Positions 25,461 through 38,463 of a stretch of 64,000 nt of DNA are shown one piece after another. The notes below the pieces were generated by a model. The model worked only from the letters and a program-made list of their open reading frames with translations, was not told the origin of the DNA and did not search any database. Both the position numbers and the translations under genes were made by a program. The DNA is from Sipunculus nudus (lineage: Eukaryota; Annelida; Sipuncula; Golfingiida; Sipunculidae): contig CM049311.1 in assembly GCA_026874595.1 (NCBI GenBank), positions 59,031,953 through 59,095,952 of the forward strand, written 5' to 3'. Numbering within the stretch: position 1 is the stretch's first letter; every line of letters starts with the position of its first letter.

Positions 25461-28400
25461 CCACTTTATTTACCATCATAGTCATTCCCTTTGTTAATAT
25501 TCATCTTATTTTGACCCAAAAAAAACTGGAGAAAAAAATGTATATTTTGCTAAGGAACAATAGTAAATCAAGATATCCTTTTGCAAATGCAATTTATAGG
25601 AAAACTGCATTTGCTTTTGCACCCTAAAAATCTGTATTACAAGCAAAGAGTGACTTAGAAAAAAGGTGTTTTTTCACTCTGGAAAGGGATATAAATATTG
25701 GTATAAAACTATAATAAGTTATGTATTAGTACATTTAAAATTCATTTGATATATAGTCTTATACATACGATAATAACAGTTTTGATGGACAGAATCAGAT
25801 CTTGCCTTTAATATAAACCTAATTTTCATATTATTAAAAAAAATGGCAACTGCTGTGCTGCTCATATTTAGTAAAGAAAGCATAAAACACTAAAGTAATT
25901 GATCTACCATCCGATATCAAAGTTTTGTGCCTTTCATGAACAAAATTCAAGTTAAAAATATGTTAAAATTTCTATTGCCTTCACATGATACCAGTGAATA
26001 TTGACAGAAACATAACAAATTTTAAATATTCCCTGTTTCATCATCAACCAAACAAATAATCCAGTTATTATTAATTAATAATAATTATTGTGAAGTTCTT
26101 TTCATATACCCTTTGTATAGGCTGCCTAAAAAAGTGGTCACATCAGACTGATAGACATTCATGAGCACTGTTTTTGACAGTATAAAACTTTGTAGTTCAT
26201 TAATTATTTAAACCTTTGGGTCTGGACAGGTATCAGACAGACTGGCCCAGGTGTTTTGTGATTACCTTTCAGTAATATGAATTGTAGACTGGTGTCTTCT
26301 CTCCATGTATGGTTCAAGGTTGATAATAACAGGTAATTTGTATGATTAACACCTCCTAGTCTGGGGTAAATAATGGCACTCAAATCAAGCTATGAGTTGA
26401 TGATCTGTCCCTGTTGTTTTTCTTTACAATAATAGTGATTATTTGATATGAATTTTATTATGTTAATGGCTAATTGTGTATAAAGATACAAGAAAATAAA
26501 CCTCTCATCCATTTTAGTTGTTGCACAGCTGGTGTTCAAGGGTTCATTTAACTAGATGACTTGATATTAATGTGTGGAATCTAGCAAAGTTCATCTCTTC
26601 ATATAAGTTAAATAAGATTTTAAATTATGATATATATATAAATCGGTAAAGTACATTATCTTATATGTATATTAAATATAAAAAAGATTAGATACAGTAA
26701 AGTTTTTTTATATTTTGTGTTAATTAATATATTAGCAATAAGATTAATTGATAAAGGTTTATGTATGATACATATAAAATTTTTTAAATCTTATTTAATA
26801 TTTGTTAATCAGAAAATGACAAATATGAAAATATACTCTTACAGTGAAACTGTTTTTCACAGTGTGCCAAAATCATGTTTAACATAAGTAGAATTATATG
26901 ATGAGATTATAGGTGTAATTTGAAAAAGGAGGATGACATCAGAGAGAGACGTGGCTTCTCTGGCTCATATTCCCTTGCTGGAATTATATGAGACAGAAAA
27001 AGAGACATCACTGAACAATCTACCCTAGATCTGTCATGCTTAGAAAAATATGGAATACAGTTCAGGGAAGTTCAAATACAGTAAATACAGTTTGGTGACT
27101 CACAGACGAGACACACAGTGCTGTTTGCTGGTTGGTATATTAATAACGTCAGGTCACAGGTGTATACTCCTAGCACCTTTAACCACAGAGCGATGGGGTC
27201 TGACCTATAGGACTCCATGCACGCTCCATGTAAACATACAGAGGCTATATTTATTCTGTTTTACCATGTACCAGACATGATGGATTTGAGCTGGATTTCC
27301 CTCCGTGGGTCAGCATCTATTGTGACGGATGGTTCCCTGACCTCTTTCATGCCCCTTCAGTATTTCTGGGATAAATGCTGTGCCGACCAGTCAGTGAAAT
27401 TTAATACAAAGTTCACCAGACAGATCTTGACTAATCAAGCAAATAGGATTGTTTCATTTCACTGATGGTTCTGCCCTTACTGTATCAACAAATTAACAAC
27501 AGTTTAGGCACCTTGCATGGCAGGATTAGCAAATATGTTCAGAAGGCTGTAAATTCTGGCTTGCCACATATTTTAGAGCTGCATATTTGAAATAGGTTAG
27601 TAAAGACAAGAAAGAAAAAAGTCAGTGAAAAGAGGATGAATTTAAAGTGAACTATTACTTGCAGCATATTCCCTTATATAAATCATTTAACTTACAATAG
27701 TACAAGTAAATCTTATACTCCCCCCTCCCTTTCCCTAATACACACAAAATGAAAACATGAAATCCAAGGTAATTAGTTTTAATAAATTTACCACTTTTTT
27801 GTTTTCATTATAAAAAAGCAAAACATAATCATCTTGAAGATGGTCAGGATTTACACAGATTTTTTTTAAATATGACAAATTTTAAGTGTATTGGTTTTGT
27901 AGGCTGAAATATAATTGAAGTTGGATTAATTTATAGTATTGCATTATCTTTCTGAGAACATTAGTATTTCAGAATAAAAGAATGTTTGACAAAACATGCA
28001 GTATTATTTGAAATTTATTTACATGCATAAACTGTTTTTGTCTAAGCTGTGATAATGCCTATGGCAGCGAAAGTTAATATAATAATCAGTGCATAGCCTG
28101 GAGTGGAATTGGATAAAGCTAATTATACTAGTTATTAAGCCATAGTGACACTTATGAAAATAAAATTTGGTTTCTTCCTCTATTGTGATGATATTTGCAA
28201 ATACAGAGTAGGAAGATAGATTACAAATAGATAAGGTGCTTCTCTTGTTGAGGCAATGTATAGTATATTATACAAATGATTAGAGAGTTAATGGAGCCAG
28301 GAATGAGGATACCAAATATGCATATATGTACAATTATGTACTTATAATGTACTTGAGGTTTATATTCTGTAACCCAAATTCTGTTTTTTTTTATTCAAAT

Positions 28401-28599
28401 ATAAATTAGATCTTGTGAAATGTAACTTTGCATGAACCTATAAGAACCAATTGGTTTACATATAGGGTTTCCCCAACTTCATCAAATTTTAACATTATAA
28501 GTAAAGTTTATAGAATAACAGAGAATTTGTCTGTTATTTTGATATTTTAAAGATTTTATTATGGTATTTATGATGAGTGGATAGTACTGAGTGATTAGC

Positions 28600-29046
28600 C
28601 AATGTCATACACTGGTGGTGTGTGATGAGTCTATTCTGGCAGGCACAGCAAATCGCAGCTGGGTTCAACGTAGCCTTCGCAGGGACTTTCCATTATTGAT
28701 CAATGCTGGGCCGAAACAGAGGACAGTAATGGTATTTACTAATAATTTTTCTCGCTAGAGCATGCTCCCCCTCAACGAGGGACACAAGGATTTGTCATGG
28801 TCGTGAGATGTGACATCTTAAAGTTATGCTCGTCAGCGATGTAAAGTCTCACCTCTCAAATGGACAGTCATTGTATTCGTGCTAATGCTTACTTTATGCT
28901 GGAGTTGCTTTGGATCAAAGACAGATGCAACCGAGTGTTCAAATAGTGTGATTGGAATTCTTTAGGAGATTACGCCCTGTTGGAAAGTCTTCACTCTTGG
29001 CTAATTGGGCTTGAATTACTATTGTTGACTAAGGCGCAGGGTAATT
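28600..29046 (+). promoter_or_regulatory. putative promoter/5' UTR block before the downstream navigator exon
   Basis: A block of about 430 bases with scattered CpG (for example aatcgcagctgggttcaacg, ctcgtcagcgatg, gagattacgccctg) and few homopolymers, sitting directly against the candidate start codon at 29047. Homeodomain-type cores (ctaattggg, actaataattt) are present. The compositional break and the position suggest promoter or 5' UTR, or a conserved non-coding element. No core promoter motif is decisive. Confidence 0.3.
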
Positions 29047-29139
29047 ATGACCGGGAGGCCTCGTAGCCAGTTCTGGCACCCTATCTTACAGACTATGGGG
29101 GAGCTCCAGGGCATCTTTAACGACTGCTACAAGCAGAAG
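29047..29139 (+). CDS. NAV2: candidate first coding exon of navigator (downstream alternative)
   Basis: An ATG at 29047 opens 31 codons (starts MTGRPRSQFWH, ends FNDCYKQK) and runs into donor AAG|gtagga in phase 0. That matches the phase 0 start of the CH exon at 34051, giving ...YKQK-IYTDW. Vertebrate navigators also have a variable N-terminal stretch ending in K or R directly before IYTDW. The encoded peptide has no domain I recognise. The approximately 400 bases before it are richer in G+C and CpG than the surrounding intron, as expected for a promoter or 5' UTR. It could also be an internal exon of a longer transcript read through from upstream. The splice and phase fit are seen; use as a first exon is inferred. 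Confidence 0.6.
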
Positions 29140-30234
29140 GTAGGAATTTGCACTGGTAATTTCTTCATCAATCATAAAGTTCATTTAATTAGGAAGTTAA
29201 TCAACCTCTGTGATAGGGTACAATAGAATGCTGAACACGTGCCTGAAGCTGGCAATGTCTGTATCACCACAGGGTGGTCATACCCACCTTGTGTCATGGG
29301 GTGCAGATGTTATTTAAAATCTGTTTACCTTTATTTTAGTACTTTTGTAAGTTCATCCCTGTTCTCAACAAGCAAAACTTGAATTCCCACAATGATAGGT
29401 CTTTAAATTAAGAACTGTTACAAATAAACTTGTCCATTCAGTACTGTGAACATAAGGCCTCTGTGTTGGTATACCCCTTTTAATCAATCCTTATAATTAT
29501 TTACCTTTAATGAAGATGTGCTCTGATGCTTGCATATAATCAGAGGGAACTGGTTCATGCATTTGCCTTGAGGTGCTGTTCTATTTGTTACATATGTGGG
29601 GAGAAGCTGATGATGCCCAAGAGACAGTTGTCAGTGTATGTTGCTTCCTACAGACAATGAACTGTTGTTGATACTGCTCTCCCCTGCCTCCCACCTGCAC
29701 CCCCCCCCCCTTCCAGGTGATTTAGAGCTAATTTACTTGTTCATGTATTATAACCTGTAACATGCTGAAGGGAATCTTGAGGAAACACTCAACTCAACAT
29801 ACTCACGTCTCAAATTTATCAGTATTTATGTACACATACATATTCAATTGCAATTGCTCACAATAGTGACTGCACAAATATGAATAGCTGATAATGGATT
29901 TGGACAAGCCATCACTTCTAAACTGTAGTCATGTTTGCTGAAGCCTGAGTAATTTGCTTGATTGAAGAATCAACATTTTAATTTTTGTTTCAGTCTGTTT
30001 ACAGTATCTGTGCATAGGGATCATAATTTTCTGAAGTTTGATAAGGATCACACACTATGTCTCTTTCATAATAAACACTTGTTTTTTAAAAGCAGACGAT
30101 CATTTATTAGCCATCCTCATACTCTCGTCCCAGCTCTCCTGTTTAGGTCAAGGTGCAAAAAAAAAATGTGAGGTACAATAAAGGTGTGGTGATTAACACT
30201 CTTACGGAAGAAATTAACCATTCAGTAAGTCAAT

Positions 30235-30430
30235 GACAGCATGTGTGGCTGTTTTTATTGCGACAATAATGGTGTTTGCCCACCCTAAAGAAGCAGGCCC
30301 AGGACTTGTTTAATTACAGAAGCCACATGTGCCTAGAGAAAACTCGTTTTCGCAAATCGTGAAGTGAGCAGTGTTTAGCTTCCGCTCATGTGTGTACTGA
30401 TCATGACGGCGACTGGTATTTTATTGGGGG
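30235..30430. promoter_or_regulatory. candidate non-coding regulatory block
   Basis: About 200 bases of higher complexity and CpG content (attgcgacaataatgg, gttttcgcaaatcgtgaag, catgacggcgact) with a ttaattac homeodomain-type core, in the intron just before the first CH exon. Possible conserved element; low certainty. Confidence 0.2.
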
Positions 30431-31085
30431 TAAAATATGAATCATTCTGTGCAAATTTACTGAGTAAGCTTTTTTTGAAGCTTTGCATGTGACGGACTGC
30501 TTGTTATTGTTTCTACAAGGATCTGCCAAATCAGCTGTAAAATTCCAGCTGTAGAAAGTCACATACATCATAGTATTAGCTGGCTTAGTGATGAATGAAT
30601 GTCTCTTAATTTTCTCTCAGGTTTTACGTTGTCCTTCCAGCAGCTGTCTTCAGTCTGGCCATATTAGGAATTTTTAACAGTGACACTAAGTCACTTTTTT
30701 ATGAGTCTGCTATTTGTACTACACCTGAGGTGGCACATAAAAGTCAAAATGTGCTCTTCATTATTTGAGTGGTCTTTGTTGTGTCCATGTTGTTTGGGGT
30801 AATGGTTGGTAAATAGTCTACATCATGCAGGCCCAGACCTAAATGAGACCAAAAATACCTGGTGGTTTAGCAGTGACTGGGTAATTACAGTAGTTACACT
30901 GTCATTGACAACAAAACCTCAAACTGTTATTTAACCATTTGCAAGCGTCTAGTTCTTGGTATATGTAGAAGAACTACTCTCTTTTCCTATGTGTTTGTAG
31001 TGGTCAGATATTTATTAATGCTGAATGCTGAATCCACATGTAACAGATCATATAACATGATGGTTGGCTGCATTGTTCAGTTTGT

Positions 31086-31400
31086 GGTGATGATGATGAT
31101 ATTTATAACTTTTTCATGTGCTACACATGTTCTGCATTATATTACATGATGAATTGCCGGGGGGGGGGGGGGGGTTTGATGGTGGTGATGATGATGATTA
31201 TAATGCTGATGATAACTTATTCATGTGCTGCACATGTTCTGCATTATATAACCTGATGAATTGCCGGGGGGATACTGTTGATGGTGATGATGATGATTAT
31301 GATGATGATGATAACTTATTCATGTGCTGCATATGTTCTGCATTATATAACCTGATGAATGGCAGGATTACTGCTGGTGGTGATGATGATGATTACGACT
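31086..31400. repeat. about 100-bp tandem repeat, three copies, with GAT tracts
   Basis: Three units begin ttcatgtgctgcacatgttc at 31113, 31220 and 31319 (spacings 107 and 99) and end in (GAT)n tracts; the first has a 16-base G run (31159-31174). An open frame of 150 codons runs through it from 31118, giving Gly/Asp-rich repeats (DDDDY). It lacks splice or domain support and is best explained by the repeat. Confidence 0.85.
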
Positions 31401-31804
31401 TTGTCATACAACACAGTTGTACAGCATTTTGTTGGTTTAAGACTGTTGCAGCCATTGCAGCACTGAATGGTGATAATATTATGATTAATGAACTGAGAGG
31501 AGATGATGATGGTGTTACTTTTTATACTGCTAATTTTCTAAAAGAAAATCCTGGCAGAATTTACTGCTAAAATGGTGCTTTATGCTTGAAAATATTATGA
31601 TTATGAATATGATAAATATCTGTTTGATTACATTTCGCTCTGTTTTTTTTTTTTTTTTTTTAATTTTGTGATGAGGATCAAACTTACTTACTAAAATCAC
31701 TATGATTGTGGACATAAATGTGATAGGTTTTTCTAGGAAAAAAAACTGATCATTGTCATGAGGAAAATAAATAAAAACTCATAACATTTTGCACTTATGT
31801 ATAA

Positions 31805-32197
31805 ATGTATATACAATTAACTGATGCAAAACCTTGTTATCTAGCACTGTTGAACTTTACCAGCAAAGTTGATTTTACTGATGACGAGGTACACAATGTC
31901 ATGATATATACTCATATTGTATGCTTTATACTTCAGTCCTGTCAAAACAACAGGAAATCTATGCTTCTGCTGAGATGTAATTCTGCTGAATTTGATTCTG
32001 AGTCAAGGTTATATAATATCCAGTATGGCTCAGTAATTATGTCAGAAAAGCAGTTTTTCATAACTATAAGTAAAACAGAAATGCATAGAAATAGGGATTT
32101 TATGGAAAATGGAATATATATGACAAAATATTATTATAAACTGGCTTTAGTTTTAGAATTGCTATTTAGGAAGATATTTATCAGTTTGAAATGGTGA
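31805..32197 (+). other. unrecognised 130-codon open frame
   Basis: The longest stop-free ATG frame outside repeats (starts MYIQLTDAKPCYLALLNF, ends FISLKW). It has an AT-rich composition like the surrounding intron, no signal peptide, no domain I recognise and no clear promoter. Several hydrophobic short runs occur but no convincing membrane segment. In 64 kb of AT-rich DNA read in six frames one such frame can occur by chance. It lies in the intron before the first CH exon on the same strand. Listed only because it is the best non-repeat frame. Confidence 0.1.
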
Positions 32198-34050
32198 CTC
32201 AACCAGAACAGAATCCTCAGTGATGCTGTGACAGACCAATGTTTTAGCCCTTTGGTTGTTACCAGACTAATTATTGAACAACATCAATTTTGCAACAGCA
32301 GAAATAGTATAAGGACCAGAGCGTGCCAGGCTTTAGGTGAAGAAAATGTATCATTCATATTTCATGCAAAAAGGGATGTTTATTTTAGATCTGGCAGAAA
32401 GAATACATTAATTTGTTTTATGGTCAGATAAGAGGCAGCATTATGTTACTGCCCACCCTTTTGAATGACATAAAAGGTCTTGTATCCATCTTCAGGGTGA
32501 GATATTGATGTGTCTTATCTTTTAAGTGTAGTAACAAAAGAAATGGTCAATGACTTAGGGTTTTAGTTTCTAAGATGTCTGTTTGCCAGTTACATAGATA
32601 CCTAGATATTGTTTCCATAAAGAAAAATTTCCTCATACACCTCAAGGGAAATGAGTTTTATCTTACAGATATTCTAAGATGATCTGCTTATAATTTAGTG
32701 ACATAAAAAGTAAAACTCTATCAAATTAGAAAACATGTAAATAATATTGTATTGTACCAAAAAAGGTGGGTGTAGTTTTGTTTTAAACTGAAGAATGGCA
32801 AGTTTGAATGCTGGTAGGAAACATTTCTTTTCAGTGTGAGTTTGTTATTTATTGAAAAAAAAAATGTTCAGTACTTCAGTTAAGTCTGTCATCTTCAGAC
32901 TTACCACCAGGTCTCATCTGTAACTGAAATAATAATCTTGACTGCATTAGATTTAATATTAAAGATTTTATGTCAGAGGTCAATGTCATGCAGGCAGATT
33001 GATGACCTCTTGGCCATTTTCATATAATTGTTGACCTGACTAGCTGTCCTTTGAAGCAGCCTCTTTTTGAGTTGGAGATGTAGATTAATGCATGCTGGAG
33101 GCACGATCATCCTGCGGGCTGTGGTTGATGGAAAATCTCTCAAAAGCTTTCATGTAAAGGTCATAAAAAATACCCTGTCTCCAAGCTTGGTGGACCTAGT
33201 GTGTACTGTGACTGATGAGAAATGAAGGAATTTAAAGCTTCTTCCACCCTGCCTGTCAGCACAGGAACAAGAAACCTACTTTGCTAATCACTTTGAGCAG
33301 ATAAAGCCAACTTTTTACTAAAATTCTATACAGTATAGACAGAGCCTTGTTCTGGATCTCCTCTGGCACTGCTTTTCTTTTTGTAACGACAAGTTTTGAA
33401 GGTTACTAGTATTGGGTTTGAGTCCTTTGACGTTTATTGATGTATTGAAATTTTCTCAAAATAAGTGCAGTGAATGCTTGTTTGATTCCAAAAATAGGTG
33501 GCAAGACATATTTGTTGAAATTACTATCTGCAACTATAAAGGTTTAGACTCTTGTCATGAAACTGTCCATTTGTTGATGACCTTATTGGTGTGAATGCTG
33601 TGTGTGTAACAGTGTATGTTTGTGTTTTCTTCAGTGGTAGATTAAGGGGGTTCCTATTTTGAGAACATGCTTTTTCAATGAAAGCTTTTTTTTTTAAAAA
33701 AACTGAAGCTTTTTTTCTGCAATGATGTCTTGAAGCTTTTGTAAAGTTCCAATAGTGTTCTTTATAATTGCTAACCTGAACTAATTAAATTAATTCTTGG
33801 TAAAAAAACCTCAGAAATCAATCCCTTGAATATCATGTAAGATATCCAGTTCTTCATTCTCTGGATCTGCCATGTTTATGGATGTGTGCTTATGTGCATT
33901 GGTGTGTGGGGGTGTATCTTTTACTATGGCTTTTTCTACAAAAACATGTACTCTTTTTCACAGATCAACACTTGGTCATCCACATCTTTTTACCTTTGGT
34001 AATCGCCACAAAAGCAATGCATATTTTTAACACCTGTGTTGTCATTACAG

Positions 34051-34168
34051 ATTTACACTGACTGGGCTAACCACTACCTGGAGAGAGCCAAACACAAGCG
34101 TCTGATTACAGACCTTCAAGTGGACGTATGTGATGGCGTGCTCTTGGCCGATGTCATCCAGGCAGTCA
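34051..34168 (+). CDS. NAV2: neuron navigator, first CH-domain exon
   Basis: Internal coding exon of a neuron navigator protein, a large microtubule- and actin-associated protein acting in axon guidance and cell migration. It begins after a good acceptor (gtcattacag) and ends at donor gtaagt. It is 118 nt: 39 whole codons plus one base (phase 1 end). The translation opens with IYTDWANHYL, continues with HKRLITDLQ, then DGVLLADVIQAV. This is the diagnostic start of the navigator CH domain (vertebrate NAV2/NAV3 read IYTDWANHYL...HKRLI.DLQ.DV.DGVLLA.IIQ). The phase 0 start fits upstream exons ending in AAG. CH domains bind actin or partner proteins; only the CH part is visible here, so the ortholog (NAV2 versus NAV3, or one invertebrate gene like unc-53/sickie) cannot be resolved. 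The family call is firm from the sequence pattern, and the symbol is by analogy. Confidence 0.94.
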
Positions 34169-37100
34169 GTAAGTAACTTACTTTACATGGACCACAGGGG
34201 AGACAAAGTAATGACCTGCTCCAGTGTCACGCTCAGTCAGAAGGTGACAGTCTAGCACCGTGCAGGAACGCAAGTCTAGGGAATATTATTGTAAGCAATA
34301 TTCAGCTACATAGCATTTGTGCAGGAAGCTTTGATTGACAGAAAACAATGCTTTTAGAAACGTAATTAATAGGGGAATTTATCAAATTATCATGAATAAT
34401 TTTTTAAAAATTCTTGGAAATATTAGTTGTTACAATGCATATAATTTTTGTAATTTTTATGGAGAGAAAACACTGTGGTTTTAATCATTGTACACATTTT
34501 GCTTAGGCAAAGAGAATAATGCTTTTATTTAACGGAGCAAATTGTAACTGAAGCTGAGTTAACCTAAGCTTGATAGTTAAGCAATCACATTTTTGAAAGT
34601 AGAAAGCACTCACAGAGCACATACCTCTGCTAACATCTGTATCTGCATCCAGGCCCACCTAAAAATTTTGTCAACACACATCTCAACATTCCACATGAAT
34701 TCACCTAAATTCATTCAGAACATTAGGTGATATTGACTTTAAAAGTAATTAATTTTGAAAAACAAGTGAAATTAAACTACATTGTGCACATTTACATCTA
34801 TAGCTACAAATTATCAACCTGAAATATCAGTCAGTCTCTTTTATGTTAAATTCTACAGTCTGTTCAAATAACCCATGCTTACACAAATCATAATCTGATA
34901 TAAGTAAATTTTTTTCCCAATTGTAAATTGTACCGAAAAAGTGTGAAAACCACAGTTTAGTACCTAATATAACACATGTGGTAGACATAATTCCTGTTAA
35001 CCTCACTGAGGACACACAGTTGGTTAGCAGACAAACACACCGGGCTTTGTCCAGTGAAACAAAACACACTTTAGCCTGTATGTGCTGGCCAGACAGTTTC
35101 CTGGAGTCCCAGCGGCTGTAGATTGAAGTGTGTATTTGAGTTAGACATTATCGACATGTAACCCATTGTTCAGAGAATGTTACCTCTACCTCGTCATTGA
35201 CCAGTGCCTACACACCCAGCAGGGTGGACCCTGGTCAATAGTTTACATTCATACTCATGCAGCATCGTCATACAATGTTGTCAAACTTAAAACTGCAGGT
35301 TTTATGGACCACCTGTGGCACAAGAAGCCAGGACTTAAAACTAACTCTCTGCCAACAAAACAAATCCTGTTTCATACTGGTTGAACATTGTAACAATTTC
35401 AAATCCATTTATACTATAGACCCACTGTTATATGCTTGATAAACTGTTATAAATATATGCTTTACACATAAGGGCAAACTGTTACATAGTTTGCTCACAT
35501 GGGGTTTTTATACAAGACTTCATTCCACTCTCAAATTTTGACAACATAATAAATTTTATGAAACAGTCTTGCTAGTGACATTAGGGATCAGTTACAATTA
35601 GAGCATTTTAGAGATTTTCCTCCACGCTGAGTGCCCTGTAATAGAGCCTATAAAGGAATGATTTTAAATCATCCATTTCATAATTTTTTGTCTTCGAATA
35701 CACACAGCTGGTACAGCTTTTGGGGAACCATTGTTTTAAGACCATTGATTAAGTTCAGCAGGTACATGAATGCTGGGCTCATTTCCTGTCTACACCTGTA
35801 AATTTCTCCACAGTGAATGAAGTAAGGCTTGTAAAATCAGGTTCACAGATGTATTGATGGTCCTTTATTAGCAATACAATACAGCCCTGCAGTCATGAAC
35901 ACTGTTCTTTGGATACTCAAGAAGGCTTTTATACTGTGTTGCTTACAGTATGAAATGGATAATCCTGAGGACAAAAAGGTTTTCAACTGTGTATACAAAT
36001 CAGTTGGTGAGTGCGTGTTTCAGCACTGAAGTAGTGAGGCAGAAAATATATGTGGCACATACTAATGAATTGATCAGAAATTACCAGTGTTTCCAGAAGC
36101 AAAGCCAGGCCATAGTCATTGAGAATTCATGTTAAGTATTGATCCTGTGGTGTGGGGAGCTGGATATTTTAGCATGAAAGAGGGAAGCCAACACAACAAA
36201 ACAAAACAAAAAAATTCCAGCACATTGAAATTTGGCACATTCCTGGATTCAGTAGTCGATAATGCATTTATATCGGTTTCACTGCCTGAGTTAGGGTAGC
36301 CGCCACCTCAGTATGGCCTACTTATTCACCAGTCACATACTTTTTTCACAAGTTTGAGTTCTCCATAAAGGATGAGGCATTATACAAATTTAGACTCAGC
36401 CAGGAATTTCCGCCTTGGCCATAAAAGCCTTTCCGTATTTGTACTTCTAAGATTTCAATTATGAGTCTCAAAAGATCTTTGCTGTGGCTCTCTTTAATGA
36501 CTGGACAAAGACCATACTGTATTCCATGTCCTGCTAGCACTAATCTTGAAGATGCTTTCAAGGAATTTCCATTTATTGAATAGAAGTCAAAGTTCAAAGT
36601 TTTGTAATTCACAGTTTTGCTGAAGAAAAACTTAATTTACTAGCTATCTCAAAAGCAAGTATGTTAGTTTATTAATGTGTTTGTTTATTTTTTAGAAATA
36701 CACAGTTTAGCCTATATAATGCAAGATGCCAAAGGAATTATTATGAGAACATTTGTGACACTCACTGGCTACTCTTAATTTAGGCGTCATTAATACAGCG
36801 TGTCTGATGCCATGTTTACCTCAAAGCCTCTGTCATGGATTATACTATCTCTTTTATGACTGTAGCCTTAATAGAAAGATTTCGGTCTCATAAATGTTGA
36901 ATATTTTTTAAAACAAAGAATTTGTCATATCAGACAGTGCAGTTGTAAAGGTACCTTCTTTTTCCATTGATTCCAATACCAGTATCAGTTTCTTTAACAT
37001 GCTGGAAAACAGAAGTACAAACACACAAAAAAACTAATGATTGACCATCTTCATATAGATCAACTCCAAAGTCTATTGCAATAATTAAATTTCTGCAGGA

Positions 37101-37609
37101 ACACCTGCATCTTTGACATCAGTCCCTCACTTTATGTTTCATTTTGTACTCAGGCATAAGTGACAGACAGACTGACAGACAGAAGGATATAGGTGACTAT
37201 CATTTTGGGACAGGTAACGAGAATGGATCCTGTTACTTTTGTTTTTATTAGACCACTTTGCTGAAGGAGATCCGTCATGACAAATCTGTCTATGAGACTA
37301 TGTTCTAGCCCCCCCCCCTGTATAATTCCAGACCAATCCTAGGGCAATTCTCCTCAGCTGAACTATTAGTAAGGGCTACATGGAATATTTACCCCAGTCA
37401 TTCCTGATACAAGAACTTTCTCTTAGACTTTATAGGCTTAGGGAGAGGCCCATGGAAGAGACTTGATTAGTCAACTGGTAATGAAACTCTAACAACTTCC
37501 TTGATTTTTTACCACGTCTGTCTTAATACTGTGCCACCGGGAATTGAGTCTGGGAACCTGTCAATACTTGCAGCAGGCTGAGACAGAAACACAAGCCAAC
37601 TGTCTACAC

Positions 37610-37990
37610 ACGCCCCCTGAGGAATAAGCTGGAGATCTTGTCGGCCTCAATACCACTTTGATTCCCTGGCCTCTATTGCCTCTCTGTTCCCATAGTGGAG
37701 ATTCTTAGCAGACGTAAATGGGCCAAGCCGGCTCCGGGCTGAGACCAACATATATTGGTGTCTCGCAACCTGCCATGTTTGCTGCTTTACTTTATTGTAT
37801 ATTTAGATCACATTGAATCAATGAAAAGCGATTCGTCAGCCAGCCAGTGGTCCGTTGCTTTGAAACGCATCCAGCCATAACTTGATCAGAGAACAAACGT
37901 GGAATGATTGAATTTCCACCAAATGTTGCTTTATGTAACTTGACACATGCATTCAGAATCGAATTCCAATAAATGTCAAACACTACAGAT
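37610..37990. promoter_or_regulatory. candidate non-coding regulatory block
   Basis: A 380-bp stretch richer in G+C and CpG (cttgtcggcctc, aagccggctccgggctg, aagcgattcgtcag, gaaacgcatcc) in the first CH intron, without repeats and with a sharp return to AT-rich sequence after 38000. Resembles a conserved non-coding element. It has no splice-bounded frame that would make it an exon. Confidence 0.22.
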
Positions 37991-38403
37991 CCCAAAAGTA
38001 GAAGGAATTTTACTCTGTATATCTATCATTTTCAAGACAGATATCTCGCTCTCACAGCCTGGCCATAGGGGGGAATTGTGATGCATTGCAGTCTCTTATC
38101 TACAGCAGCAAAAACTGAACTCAAGTTTCCTCAAGAATATTAAATCAGATTGTGTATGATGTTGGCCTAAAGATCTCACATGCGACAAACAAATCTCATT
38201 GATTGTTTACATGTTTCTTTTTAAATATGTTCAAGGTTCCTTTAATATAATTTTATATATTTCATAAATATTATATGTTATGGAGTAAATATTTCTCTAT
38301 AGTTTTTACTTATTCCATTGACTTTTTAGATACATTGAGTCTATTCATATAAATTAAAAACTTTACATCCAATCTTAATTTATTCCTTTGGCTGTTGGTC
38401 TTA

Positions 38404-38463
38404 ACTGGTATCTTTATGGTAATCTTTGGTTTACTGGTATCATTCTGGTAATCTTTGATTTGT
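38404..38463. repeat. 2 x 30-bp tandem duplication
   Basis: actggtatctttatggtaat plus ctttggttt is followed by actggtatcattctggtaat plus ctttgattt. Confidence 0.75.

Larger units (their letters stand above)
18382..28599. other. intronic sequence of the upstream navigator form
   Basis: Mostly AT-rich intron. Contains the listed enhancer-like blocks and minisatellite. 24490-24750 and 27060-27450 are also of more even composition without repeats. No coding exon recognised. Confidence 0.45.
29140..34050 (+). other. intron before the first CH exon
   Basis: Bounded by gtagga at 29140 and attacag at 34050, 4.9 kb if the 29047 exon is used. Contains the tandem repeat at 31086, a 19-base T run at 31643-31661 and the unrecognised frame at 31805. 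Confidence 0.6.
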
